Shown piece after piece: positions 9,146-17,104 of a DNA stretch of 64,000 nucleotides (position 1 is the first letter of the stretch; the number at the start of each line of letters is the position of its first letter). The stretch lies in NCBI RefSeq assembly GCF_963664735.1, contig NZ_OY761553.1, forward strand, positions 2,867,303 through 2,931,302, in the 5' to 3' direction. Origin of the DNA: an uncultured Cohaesibacter sp. (GTDB lineage Bacteria > Pseudomonadota > Alphaproteobacteria > Rhizobiales > Cohaesibacteraceae). The translations under genes and the position numbers were made by a program. Below the pieces are notes generated by a model that saw only the letters and a list, made by a program, of their open reading frames with translations, did not search any database and had not been told where the DNA came from.

Positions 9146-9160
9146 ATATTACGGCAATAT
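9146..9160. promoter_or_regulatory. candidate Lrp-type site upstream of acdS
   Basis: ATATT (9146-9150) and AATAT (9156-9160) form an inverted repeat with a five-base centre in the acdR-acdS intergenic region. Its size fits Lrp-family boxes, but it is AT-rich and could arise by chance. Confidence 0.35.
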
Positions 9161-9248
9161 TTTTCACAATTTTCGAAGCACCTTTCTTTTTAATTTTGCT
9201 AGTCTGGAATCACTATAAAAACAACAACCGCAATCAGAAAGGCTTCCT

Positions 9249-10262
9249 GTGCTCGAAAAATTTGAACGCTACCCCCTGACCTTCGGTCCAACGCCAATTG
9301 AAAAACTGCCCCGTCTCAGCGAAGCTCTTGGTGGCAAGGTAGAGATTTACGCAAAGCGCGAAGATTGTAACTCCGGCCTTGCCATGGGCGGCAACAAGCT
9401 GCGCAAGCTGGAATATATCATTCCTGACGCAATCGCTTCAGGTGCAGACACCTTGGTCTCCATCGGCGGCGTGCAGTCCAATCACACCCGCATGGTTGCC
9501 GCAGCGGCAGCCAAAATCGGCATGAAATGCGTTGTGGTGCAGGAAAAGTGGGTGCCTCATTATGACGCTGTCTATGATCGGATCGGCAACATTCTGATGA
9601 CCCGCCTGATGGGTGCCGACAGCCGCCTTGTCGATGACGGTTTTGATATTGGCATCCGCCAAAGCTGGGAAAATGCCATCCAGTCCGTCAGGGACGCGGG
9701 CGGTGTGCCTTACGCTATTCCTGCGGGGGCCTCGGTGCACAAATACGGCGCGTTGGGATATGTCGGATTTGCCGAAGAAGTGGCACAGCAGGAAGAAGAG
9801 TTGGGCTTCAAATTCGACTATATCGTTGTTTGTGTTGTTACCGGCTCCACGCAAGGCGGCATGATCGTTGGCTTTGCTGCGCAGGATCGGGCGGATCGGG
9901 TGATCGGTATCGACGCGTCTGCGACCCCTCAGCAGACCCGCGCCCAAGTCCGCTCCATCGTAGACAACACCGCTGAATTGCTTGAGCTGGGCCGTCCAGT
10001 TCGCGAGGACGAAATCGTCATTCTGGAAGACTATGCCTATCCGGCCTATGGCGTTCCTTCCGAAGAGACCAACGAGGCCATTCGCCTTGCCGCCCGCACC
10101 GAGGCCATGATGACCGATCCGGTTTATGAAGGCAAAAGCATGCAGGGTCTTATTGATCTGACCAAGAAGGGCTACTTCCCTGAAGGCTCCAAGATACTCT
10201 ACGCCCATTTGGGCGGCGCTCCTGCACTGAACGGCTACAGCTATTATTACAAGGACGGCTAG
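9249..10262 (+). CDS. acdS: 1-aminocyclopropane-1-carboxylate deaminase
   Basis: PLP enzyme of 337 residues that converts ACC, the plant ethylene precursor, to 2-oxobutyrate and ammonia. The N-terminal block [16 protein letters not shown] and [16 protein letters not shown] with the PLP lysine match AcdS. The two residues used to separate true AcdS from D-cysteine desulfhydrase are both of the AcdS type: Glu in DPVYEGKSM and Leu in [10 protein letters not shown]. The length matches the family (about 338). The start is a GTG preceded by AGAAAGG. It is divergent from an Lrp-type regulator, the usual AcdR arrangement, and ends at a long hairpin terminator. Confidence 0.93.
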   Translation: MLEKFERYPLTFGPTPIEKLPRLSEALGGKVEIYAKREDCNSGLAMGGNKLRKLEYIIPDAIASGADTLVSIGGVQSNHTRMVAAAAAKIGMKCVVVQEKWVPHYDAVYDRIGNILMTRLMGADSRLVDDGFDIGIRQSWENAIQSVRDAGGVPYAIPAGASVHKYGALGYVGFAEEVAQQEEELGFKFDYIVVCVVTGSTQGGMIVGFAAQDRADRVIGIDASATPQQTRAQVRSIVDNTAELLELGRPVREDEIVILEDYAYPAYGVPSEETNEAIRLAARTEAMMTDPVYEGKSMQGLIDLTKKGYFPEGSKILYAHLGGAPALNGYSYYYKDG

Positions 10263-10285
10263 GAATCTGGGGCCTAATGCGTCCG

Positions 10286-10342
10286 GGGATCACTCTCTCT
10301 TGCCCCCCATGATAGAGAGGGTGATCCCGTATTTTCATTTTT
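10286..10342 (+). terminator. intrinsic terminator of acdS
   Basis: GGGATCAC (10286-10293) pairs with GTGATCCC (10321-10328); inner CTCTCT/AGAGAG extends the stem. A T-rich run follows. Confidence 0.75.
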
Positions 10343-10468
10343 CCTTACAACAGTAAATCCGTTAGCTTTGTCACGTAACAATCGCAACGATTCGCAATAG
10401 CCTTTGTCCGCTTTTGGATCAGTTGCCCGCCTGAGCCTCTTGAGGCAGATTTACGTGAAGGAAGACCC

Positions 10469-11173
10469 ATGGCCTCTGCCGCCATAAAAGAGACCGACCT
10501 TTATGCTCCTATCAAGCTCTTTCTTGAGCAACAGGGCTATGAGGTGAAGGGCGAAGTGGGCGCGGCGGATATCGTAGCGAGCAGAGGAGATGACGATCCG
10601 GTTATCGTCGAACTGAAGGTCGGCTTTTCGCTCACGCTGTTTCATCAGGCTGTGGCACGGCAAAGCATAACCGATGCGGTTTACATTGGCATACCCCACA
10701 GCAGCAGTCGCCAGTTTCAGAAGTCCCTAAAGAACAATATCGCCCTCTGCCGCCGACTTGGCCTCGGGCTCATAACAGTACGGCTCAAGGATGGCTTTGT
10801 TACGCCGCATCTGGACCCGGCTGCCTATAAGCCGCGGCAGGTAAAGCCACGCAAGAGCCGCCTGCTCCGCGAGTTTTCCCGTCGGGTGGGCGACCCGAAT
10901 GCCGGAGGCTCGGCACGGCGCAAGGCACTCGTCACCGCCTATCGACAAGACGCTTTGAAGTGTCTGAAGTTTCTCTCGGGAAATGGGCCGACCAAGGCGG
11001 CTCTTGTTGCACGCTCTACCGATGTTGAAACCGCGCGCCGGATTCTTTCAGATGATCATTATGGCTGGTTCGAGCGTGTGTCCCTTGGCATCTATCAGAT
11101 CACACCAAAAGGCGCCGAGGCGCTTGAAGACTATTGCGAAGAGCTCTCCAAGCTTGATTTCGGACAGTCGTAA
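10469..11173 (+). CDS. DUF2161 family protein, PD-(D/E)xK nuclease-like
   Basis: Soluble 234-residue protein resembling DUF2161, described as putative PD-(D/E)xK phosphodiesterases. The likely active-site residues are D34 in GAADIVAS and E48-x-K50 in VIVELK, with Q65 region LFHQAVARQ following as in many such nucleases. The C-terminal half is basic and contains a winged-helix-like segment (TKAALVARSTDVETARRILSDDHYGWFERVSLGIYQITPKGAEAL). This could be a DNA-binding module. The ATG at 10469 follows GAAGGAAGA. It has no obvious operon partner. Its substrate is unknown; an immune or repair role is possible but not shown. Confidence 0.75.
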   Translation: MASAAIKETDLYAPIKLFLEQQGYEVKGEVGAADIVASRGDDDPVIVELKVGFSLTLFHQAVARQSITDAVYIGIPHSSSRQFQKSLKNNIALCRRLGLGLITVRLKDGFVTPHLDPAAYKPRQVKPRKSRLLREFSRRVGDPNAGGSARRKALVTAYRQDALKCLKFLSGNGPTKAALVARSTDVETARRILSDDHYGWFERVSLGIYQITPKGAEALEDYCEELSKLDFGQS

Positions 11174-11495
11174 ACGACTAAAGCCCTACTTTTAAGCATA
11201 GTGCCATCGGGTTCCGTTCTGATGGGCTATCAAATTTTGCGTAAATGCAAAGCAGTTCTTGCAACTTTATCGCCGCCCGCATAGATCTAGAGCGTTCAAG
11301 GCAAAATTCGTTTCTGGCATCTTTTCCTGACCGGGAGGATAGAAGCAGCGGCTGGTTTTGCTCGCTTTGTCTTGACCTTAAAGCTCTGCTGCTTGAGGGC
11401 AAGGGGAAAGCTCAATCCCTATTTGCGTATTTGACCTTGGGTCTATGCTTGCCGTTGCATGCAAATACGCCAAGTCTCAAGATCTGGAGCATGAT
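11174..11495. other. intergenic region before the NifX-like gene
   Basis: 322 bases with no convincing gene. The only clear structure is a 9-base inverted repeat near its right end, listed separately. Confidence 0.5.
11425..11470. promoter_or_regulatory. 9-base inverted repeat upstream of the NifX-like gene
   Basis: GCGTATTTG (11425-11433) and CAAATACGC (11462-11470) are perfect complements, 28 bases apart, ending 25 bases before the start codon. It may be an operator or a leader hairpin. Confidence 0.4.
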
Positions 11496-11888
11496 ATGAA
11501 AATCGCTGTATCCTCTCAAAACTTTCGCACTGTAACCGGTCATGCAGGGCGTTGCCGCCGTTTTCTTGTCTATTCAGTAGGCGAGAATCAGGAGCCGGTT
11601 GAAATCGAACGCATCGACCTGCCTAAAGATATGAGCATGCACGATATCGGCGATACTGGTGCTGCCCACCCGCTCGACAATGTCGACGTACTGCTTTCCG
11701 CTTCATTCGGCGCCAGCTTTGCCGTTCGAATGGAAGCCCGCTCCGTGATGACCAGCGTCACCGAGCAAACGGATCCTCTTGAAGCTGTGAAGGAATTCCT
11801 CGCCAAGGGCCAGAATTTGGCAGATCTTTGTGGCGGCAACCCGGATCGCGATCATAGCGGCGACCACAATTGCCATCATAGTCACTGA
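11496..11888 (+). CDS. NifX/NifB C-terminal-like (FeMo-cofactor carrier family) protein
   Basis: Soluble 130-residue protein of the dinitrogenase iron-molybdenum cofactor biosynthesis family. It starts MKIAVSSQNFRTVTGHAGRCRRF, the beta-strand and loop of this RNase H-like fold, and includes a GASFAVRMEARSV segment. The C-terminus is unusual: a metal-ligand tail rich in His, Asp and Cys (HSGDHNCHHSH). No nitrogenase gene is in the window, so a carrier or storage role for an iron-sulphur or other metal cluster is more likely than nitrogen fixation. ATG 11496 is chosen because GGAGC precedes it; the frame is open from 11445. The toxic-anion operon starts 165 bases downstream. Confidence 0.75.
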   Translation: MKIAVSSQNFRTVTGHAGRCRRFLVYSVGENQEPVEIERIDLPKDMSMHDIGDTGAAHPLDNVDVLLSASFGASFAVRMEARSVMTSVTEQTDPLEAVKEFLAKGQNLADLCGGNPDRDHSGDHNCHHSH

Positions 11889-12052
11889 TTTTCTGCGCCA
11901 ATTGCTGAAAGACACGCTGGTTTGAAGGCTTGGTAAAAGCCCTCAAACCTCTTGATAACATCAAGCTCCTCTACATATCGGCCAAACTGTCACAAAAGCT
12001 CAAAAAAGCGGCTTTATCATGCGCTTTCTTGGTTTTGTAAACGGTCATTGAT

Positions 12053-13654
12053 ATGCTGAAGACAATATTTGCGGCGGCCGGTTTGGTCGCGGCCCTGCTC
12101 GGTCTGAGTGGCTGTTTGGATAGTGGTCCCAAGCAATCAATCACCATGCTTTCCGGCTCGGAAAACAAATCTCTCTATCCCATCGTAGAAGAATTTGCCC
12201 GGAAGCAAGGGGTCGATATCCATATCAAGGGCAGAGGCTCCGTTGATATTATGCTCGACATCCGCAAGGGCCTTGATGCCGAGGCAGATATTGTCTGGCC
12301 AGCAGCCTCTCTGTGGCTTGAGCTTGGAGACACGAACCATGTCGTCAAGCATGAAAAATCGATCATGCGCTCGCCGGTTGTCTTCTGGGTCAAGAAATCC
12401 AAGGCACAGCAGCTTGGCTGGGTCGGCGCGGACACGAGCCTTACGGATATCGTGCAAGCTGCCGAAAACGGTCTGAGCTTCGGCATGACATCGGCCACCC
12501 AGTCCAACTCCGGAGCCATGAGCTATTTTGCCATGCTCTCTTCGGCGGCCGGACAGCCCAATGTGCTGACCCTCAAGGATATAGAAAACAAGAATATTCA
12601 GGCCCGCGTTGAACAATTACTCAAACGTGTCAACCGCACATCGGGCTCCTCAGGCTGGTTGGGCGATCTCTATCTTGAGCACCCGGATGCCATGGACGCC
12701 ATGTTCAACTATGAGGTCGTGGGCATCGAGGTCAACAGGCAGCTCGAGGCTCAGGGCAAGGAGCCACTCTGCGCAATTTATCCGGTTGATGGCATCGCAA
12801 TCGCCGACTCGCCTTTGGCTTTTGTCGACAAGGGAGACACCGAACAGGACAAAGCCAAGGAGGAATTCTTCCTCAAGCTGCAAGACTATCTTTTATCTGA
12901 CAAAGTGCAGGTGCAACTTGCCGCATCAGGTCGCCGCGTTGGCCCCTTGGGCCTTTCATCCAGTTCGTTGAGCAAAGACGTTTTCAAGCCGAACTGGTGC
13001 ATAGACATTGATCATTCAATCAATGCTCTCAATCTGCCCAGCCAGCAGGTGATCGAAGCGGCTCTGCGGCTTTATCAGGGCACCAGCCGCCGCCCCTCCG
13101 AAATTGTCTTCCTTCTGGATTTCTCCGGCAGCATGAAGGGCGAAGGCAACAAACAGATGATCGATTCACTTTCGAATCTGTTTCTGGATGAAAAGGCTCG
13201 AGATTTCTTTCTGGAAACCACCGCCAAGGACATTTTCCACGTCATTCCATTCAACAGCTCTGCTTATGGCCCCTATTCAGCGACTGGCGAAAGCAAAGAG
13301 GCTCTGAAGGCTCTTTATAATACGATTGTTGACATGAAACCGGACGGCGGCACCAATATTTATGAGGCCGTAGCGCAGGGCATTCACCTTCTCAAGACAT
13401 CCGGTCAGGCCGAAAGCCATAGTCAGATGGTTTTGCTGCTTACCGATGGCGTGTCGGACGGCAGTTTCAACGGATTGGCCGACAAGATACTCAATCCGGA
13501 TCCAGCAAAAAACATCCCGGTCTTTTCCATCCTGTTCGGCGATGCGTCTGAAGATCAGGTCGAACAGATTGCCGAGGCAACCGCTGCCCGCGTTTTTGAT
13601 GGACGCAAGGGCCTTGTTGATGCCTTCCGGCAAGCAAGAGGCTATGCGAACTGA
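12053..13654 (+). CDS. lipoprotein with solute-binding domain fused to VWA domain
   Basis: Predicted 533-residue lipoprotein: the signal peptide ends in LLGLSGC with the lipidated cysteine at 21. Residues about 28-320 form a type II extracellular solute-binding domain (GSVDIML, ADIVWPAASLWLEL, TQSNSGAMSY, GSSGWLGD). Residues about 350-525 form a von Willebrand factor A domain with a full metal-ion-dependent adhesion site: D356-x-S358-x-S360, T434 and D465. It would sit on the periplasmic face of a membrane, bind a small ligand and make Mg2+-dependent protein contacts. Its stop overlaps the next start (TGATG), so the two are translationally coupled. No ABC permease is near, which argues against a simple importer. 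Function is not established. Confidence 0.8.
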   Translation: MLKTIFAAAGLVAALLGLSGCLDSGPKQSITMLSGSENKSLYPIVEEFARKQGVDIHIKGRGSVDIMLDIRKGLDAEADIVWPAASLWLELGDTNHVVKHEKSIMRSPVVFWVKKSKAQQLGWVGADTSLTDIVQAAENGLSFGMTSATQSNSGAMSYFAMLSSAAGQPNVLTLKDIENKNIQARVEQLLKRVNRTSGSSGWLGDLYLEHPDAMDAMFNYEVVGIEVNRQLEAQGKEPLCAIYPVDGIAIADSPLAFVDKGDTEQDKAKEEFFLKLQDYLLSDKVQVQLAASGRRVGPLGLSSSSLSKDVFKPNWCIDIDHSINALNLPSQQVIEAALRLYQGTSRRPSEIVFLLDFSGSMKGEGNKQMIDSLSNLFLDEKARDFFLETTAKDIFHVIPFNSSAYGPYSATGESKEALKALYNTIVDMKPDGGTNIYEAVAQGIHLLKTSGQAESHSQMVLLLTDGVSDGSFNGLADKILNPDPAKNIPVFSILFGDASEDQVEQIAEATAARVFDGRKGLVDAFRQARGYAN

Positions 13655-14307
13655 TGGCCGCCAGCATTATCAACAATACGCGGACACTCATTGCCGTTGT
13701 TCTGGCTGCGGCCGCAGGGCTCGGCGTCTATTTCTTTACACAATTGCATGAACTGATTGCTCTGGCTGCGGCCTTACTGGTGTTTGCGGTTACGCATTTC
13801 ATGATACCGCGCATGCAGGAAGATCAGGAAGTCTTTGTTGCTTCGGGAGTAACCCGCGCAGACCTGTTGTCTGCCCAGCAGCAGGGCAAGCAACAGATCG
13901 ACAGATTGGAAAAGGCCTTGGCCAGCATTCCTGATGTCGATCCGGCGCAAGGCGTATTGCGGGACATCGAAGCGGTGTTTCAGGATATCTATGCCAATCT
14001 GGACAAGGATCCGGGCGACATTCCTCACGCTCGAGCCTTTCTGGATTTTCATTCCGGCGATGCGATCTCCCTTATCGAGGGCTATGCGGGGCTCGTGGCC
14101 AATCGCCTGCCGGATGATGACAAGATAAAGCAAGTGCAAGCCGCAAGGGCACGCTTTGCGTCAATCGAGAAAGCCTTCCGCTCACAATATAATGCCATGT
14201 TGGCCAATGATATCAGCGCCCTTGAGCAGGCCGGGCGCAATCTGGAGACTTCCCTCAGGCTGGAGCATGGGTTGGAGAATATCACCTCCAGGCGCTCCGC
14301 ACAGTAG
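13654..14307 (+). CDS. XpaC-like (5-bromo-4-chloroindolyl phosphate hydrolysis) membrane protein
   Basis: Predicted 217-residue protein with two adjacent transmembrane segments near the N-terminus (about 12-30 and 32-50) and a long helical cytoplasmic part. The size, layout and position in an operon with TelA match the XpaC family, whose members commonly neighbour TelA; residue-level similarity could not be tested here. The start overlaps the stop of the VWA lipoprotein gene. The molecular role of XpaC is unknown; the enzyme-like family name comes from a phenotype and not a shown activity. Confidence 0.62.
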   Translation: MAASIINNTRTLIAVVLAAAAGLGVYFFTQLHELIALAAALLVFAVTHFMIPRMQEDQEVFVASGVTRADLLSAQQQGKQQIDRLEKALASIPDVDPAQGVLRDIEAVFQDIYANLDKDPGDIPHARAFLDFHSGDAISLIEGYAGLVANRLPDDDKIKQVQAARARFASIEKAFRSQYNAMLANDISALEQAGRNLETSLRLEHGLENITSRRSAQ

Positions 14308-14365
14308 CGGGTCGACATTTGCAATGCGGGAAACAGACTAGAAAGCAAAATCGGGATTTTGCAGC

Positions 14366-15484
14366 ATGAAAAGAGTTATCATCGGAATTGTTCTGCTGTT
14401 GGTGATCGTTGGCGGCGTCATCGCGCTGGATCAGATCGGACTTGACAGTTTCAAGCGAAGCCAGGCACCGGACCCGATTACTGTCAAGTTTTTGGTCGGA
14501 GGTGAAAAATCCGCTTTCATCAAAAATCCAGCCATCGTCAAGATTCTCAAGGAACGCTATGGCATCACCATGGATGGTCGCAAAGAAGGCTCCATCGAGA
14601 TGGTCACCAATAAGCCCGATGCCGATATTGATGCGCTCTGGCCTTCCAATGAAATCGCGTTGGAACTCTACAAGCGCCACTTCGGTGATCCTCTCAGCGA
14701 TGATCTGATTTTCAACTCACCGATTGTCTTCTATACATGGCGCCCTATTGCCAGCGCTCTTGAAAAGATGGGGGTCGTCAACAATGTCGGCACCTATTCC
14801 AGTGTTGACACTCTTGCTCTGATCAAACTTGTCCAACAGGGCAACTCGTGGAAAGACATCGGGGTTGACCGGCTTTGGGGCAATGTAAGCATTCAGTCAA
14901 CCGATCCCACCAAGTCCAATTCCGGCAACATGTTCTCCGGCCTTTTGGCCAATATGCTCTCCGGCGGCAAGGTGGCAACCATAGCCGATGTGGAGCAAAA
15001 CACTCCGGCAATACAGTCCTTTTTCAAACAGATGGGCTATATGGAAGGCTCTTCGGGCGACATTTTTCGCAAATATCTTGATACGGGGATTGGTGCCAAG
15101 CCGATTGTCGTCGGTTATGAAAACCAACTGGTCGAATTCTATATCGCGAATGAACGCTACAGAAGCCTTATCGAAAAGGAAGTTGTAACGCTTTACCCGC
15201 TGCCAACCTTCTGGGCGTCTCACCCGATCATTGCGCTGACGGCGAACGGCAAACGCCTTGCAAAAGCTTTGCTGGATGATGAGGTGCAGGCTTTGGCGTG
15301 GTCAGAGCACGGGTTCCGTTCTGGCCTGAAAGACCGGGTCACCGACACGGGCGCCGTTGCAGTCAAGGGCCTGGCTCCTACAGTCACCTCCGTCATGCCG
15401 ATGCCAAATGCCTCGGTTATGGAAACCATAATCAATTTGCTTAATCCGGAAACCCTGTCTCGTGCTTCGGCTACGGGGAACTGA
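14366..15484 (+). CDS. membrane-anchored solute-binding protein, paralogue of the VWA lipoprotein's binding domain
   Basis: Predicted 372-residue protein with an uncleaved-looking N-terminal transmembrane segment (about 4-22) and an extracytoplasmic solute-binding domain. Blocks line up in order with the binding half of the VWA lipoprotein: GSIEMVT against GSVDIML, DALWPSNEIALEL against DIVWPAASLWLEL, TKSNSGNM against TQSNSGAM, and GSSGDIF against GSSGWLGD. The two therefore look like diverged paralogues in one operon, but this one has no VWA domain. It lies 58 bases after the XpaC-like gene and 86 before telA. The ligand is unknown; an oxyanion is a guess from the TelA link. Confidence 0.78.
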   Translation: MKRVIIGIVLLLVIVGGVIALDQIGLDSFKRSQAPDPITVKFLVGGEKSAFIKNPAIVKILKERYGITMDGRKEGSIEMVTNKPDADIDALWPSNEIALELYKRHFGDPLSDDLIFNSPIVFYTWRPIASALEKMGVVNNVGTYSSVDTLALIKLVQQGNSWKDIGVDRLWGNVSIQSTDPTKSNSGNMFSGLLANMLSGGKVATIADVEQNTPAIQSFFKQMGYMEGSSGDIFRKYLDTGIGAKPIVVGYENQLVEFYIANERYRSLIEKEVVTLYPLPTFWASHPIIALTANGKRLAKALLDDEVQALAWSEHGFRSGLKDRVTDTGAVAVKGLAPTVTSVMPMPNASVMETIINLLNPETLSRASATGN

Positions 15485-15570
15485 TTTTTTCGCGTACCAG
15501 CCAAGCCCTCGTCTGAATTTTCAAACCATTGCAGGGGCATGTGCTCAAGGCGCCTTTAGGAGACAAACCA

Positions 15571-16752
15571 ATGTCAGAGGATCAAACCGCTCTTTCCGAG
15601 AAGACAAATGCACCGGCCCCAATCGCGACGCCAGGCACCGCTCTTGTGCCGGTTGCAGTTCCTGAACAGATGTCAACATTCCCTCAGCAGGAATTCTCGG
15701 GTGAAGAGTGGACGCGCGTTGAAGATCTGGCCGCAGTGGTTGACGCAACGGATTCCAATCTGTTGCTCACCTATGGCGCCAAACCGCAGATGAATGTCTC
15801 GTCGGTTCTTGATCAATTGTTGCGCGACATGAGCACAGAGGAGGCCGATGTCGGAGGGGATCTGCTGATCGCTCTTTCTCGCGGCATGGAAGAAGCCAAA
15901 ATAAGGGAAATGCGTGAAGAGTTGAAATCCGGCGGCTCCACTTTGGCATATACTGTTAATCAGGTTCCTCTTGTCGGGCCATGGTTCGCGCGCCAGATGT
16001 CTGCCTTTCTCTATTTCAAGCACCGCAAGGACACAATCATCAAGCATTTCGATGAAATAGAAAAACAGATCATGACCCACCGGGAGACTTTGGTGAAAAG
16101 CAACACCAAACTCGACATGAATTATGAGGCAACCGCCAACAATTTGAATGATCTGAAAGTTTATATCGCGGCTGGCGAGCAAGCGGGGCTGCGTTTGGTA
16201 TCCGAAGCCAATGATCGCCTTGAAGCTGCCAAGCAAAGCCGAGATGCTGTTGTCGTCAACCAATATCGTGATTTCAGAGCCAATGTCGAAAGCTTCCTCA
16301 CTCGTGTCGTTCGCCTCCATATGGCCTATACCAATGCAGCACAGAATCTTCCGCAGATTCAACAAATTCAGGAAACGACAAAGATAGCGCTTTCCGATGT
16401 AATCGACACATTGCTCGTCGATATGCCGCAAATGAAACAGGCTGTCTTGCAGCTTTCTGCCCTCAAGAGCATTCGTGATGCGCGGGCGGCTTCAGAAAAG
16501 CGGCGTGAGATTAGCCGGGAGCTGCGCGAAATCGCCAGCAATGCATCTTCTGACAGTTATCTGGAAGCAAAGGAAAGTCAGGGAGCCTTTGAAGAGGAGT
16601 TGCAATTGCTGGAAAGAATGGCGACCAAACTAAAAGAGACCGAGCAAAAAGCACGCGATATAGAGGCGCAGAATCAGGCTGCACGAAAAGACGCGCATAT
16701 TCGCATGCAGGCTGTCGTCAAGCAGTTGGCCGATGTGCAGCTACAGGCATGA
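15571..16752 (+). CDS. telA: TelA-family toxic anion resistance protein
   Basis: Predicted 393-residue cytoplasmic protein of the TelA/KlaA family, linked to tellurite and other stress resistance. It is almost wholly alpha-helical with coiled-coil stretches; diagnostic parts include QVPLVGPWFARQMSAFLYFKHRKDTIIKHFDEIEKQI, given here only as landmarks at about 130-170, and NLNDLKVYIAAGEQ. The Pro/Ala-rich N-terminal 50 residues look disordered. ATG 15571 has AGGAG eight bases upstream; an in-frame start at 15529 lacks one. It is the last gene of the four-gene operon and is followed by a strong terminator. How TelA works is not known for any family member. Confidence 0.88.
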   Translation: MSEDQTALSEKTNAPAPIATPGTALVPVAVPEQMSTFPQQEFSGEEWTRVEDLAAVVDATDSNLLLTYGAKPQMNVSSVLDQLLRDMSTEEADVGGDLLIALSRGMEEAKIREMREELKSGGSTLAYTVNQVPLVGPWFARQMSAFLYFKHRKDTIIKHFDEIEKQIMTHRETLVKSNTKLDMNYEATANNLNDLKVYIAAGEQAGLRLVSEANDRLEAAKQSRDAVVVNQYRDFRANVESFLTRVVRLHMAYTNAAQNLPQIQQIQETTKIALSDVIDTLLVDMPQMKQAVLQLSALKSIRDARAASEKRREISRELREIASNASSDSYLEAKESQGAFEEELQLLERMATKLKETEQKARDIEAQNQAARKDAHIRMQAVVKQLADVQLQA

Positions 16753-16809
16753 CCTTCACGGGACCAAGATAGACTCGCTTTGCCCCGTAAAATGAGGGCA
16801 GATTCTCCA

Positions 16810-16833
16810 AAAGGGCCCTGCGGCCCTTTTTTT
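16810..16833 (+). terminator. intrinsic terminator of the telA operon
   Basis: AAAGGGCC (16810-16817) pairs with GGCCCTTT (16822-16829) around CTGC, followed by further Ts. Confidence 0.85.
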
Positions 16834-17104
16834 GCGCCTTAAGATTTCGTTAATGCACAAATTCGATGGCCCGGGATCTCCAGCTTCGGCCAAGTTTTCG
16901 CTGCTACCCACAAATCCACGCCGATTCCAGTACCAGAAACCCGGCTTCAAAACCGCAGAAACATGCGCCTTGCGGGAGTCCTTGTGTTTTTTTTGCAACA
17001 TGCCCTTCGATTTGACACCGAGACTATCAAAGTCTGTTTGTGATTTACAATTAAACGAGTATTGTTTGTTTGTCGCAAGCTTATCAAATACTAGGGTCAG
17101 AATT
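16834..17104 (+). promoter_or_regulatory. porin promoter and leader region
   Basis: The space between the telA terminator and the porin start must hold the porin promoter. A TTGACA hexamer lies at 17012-17017, but I do not see a convincing -10 element at the right distance. An open frame runs through this stretch in phase with the porin, but the signal peptide begins at 17105. Confidence 0.5.

Noticed and set aside
11496-11888. Evidence for nitrogen fixation
   Set aside because: One NifX-like gene alone is common outside diazotrophs and no nitrogenase gene is in the window.
15673-16431. 252-codon open frame antisense to telA
   Set aside because: It overlaps a clear TelA reading frame and has no domain of its own.
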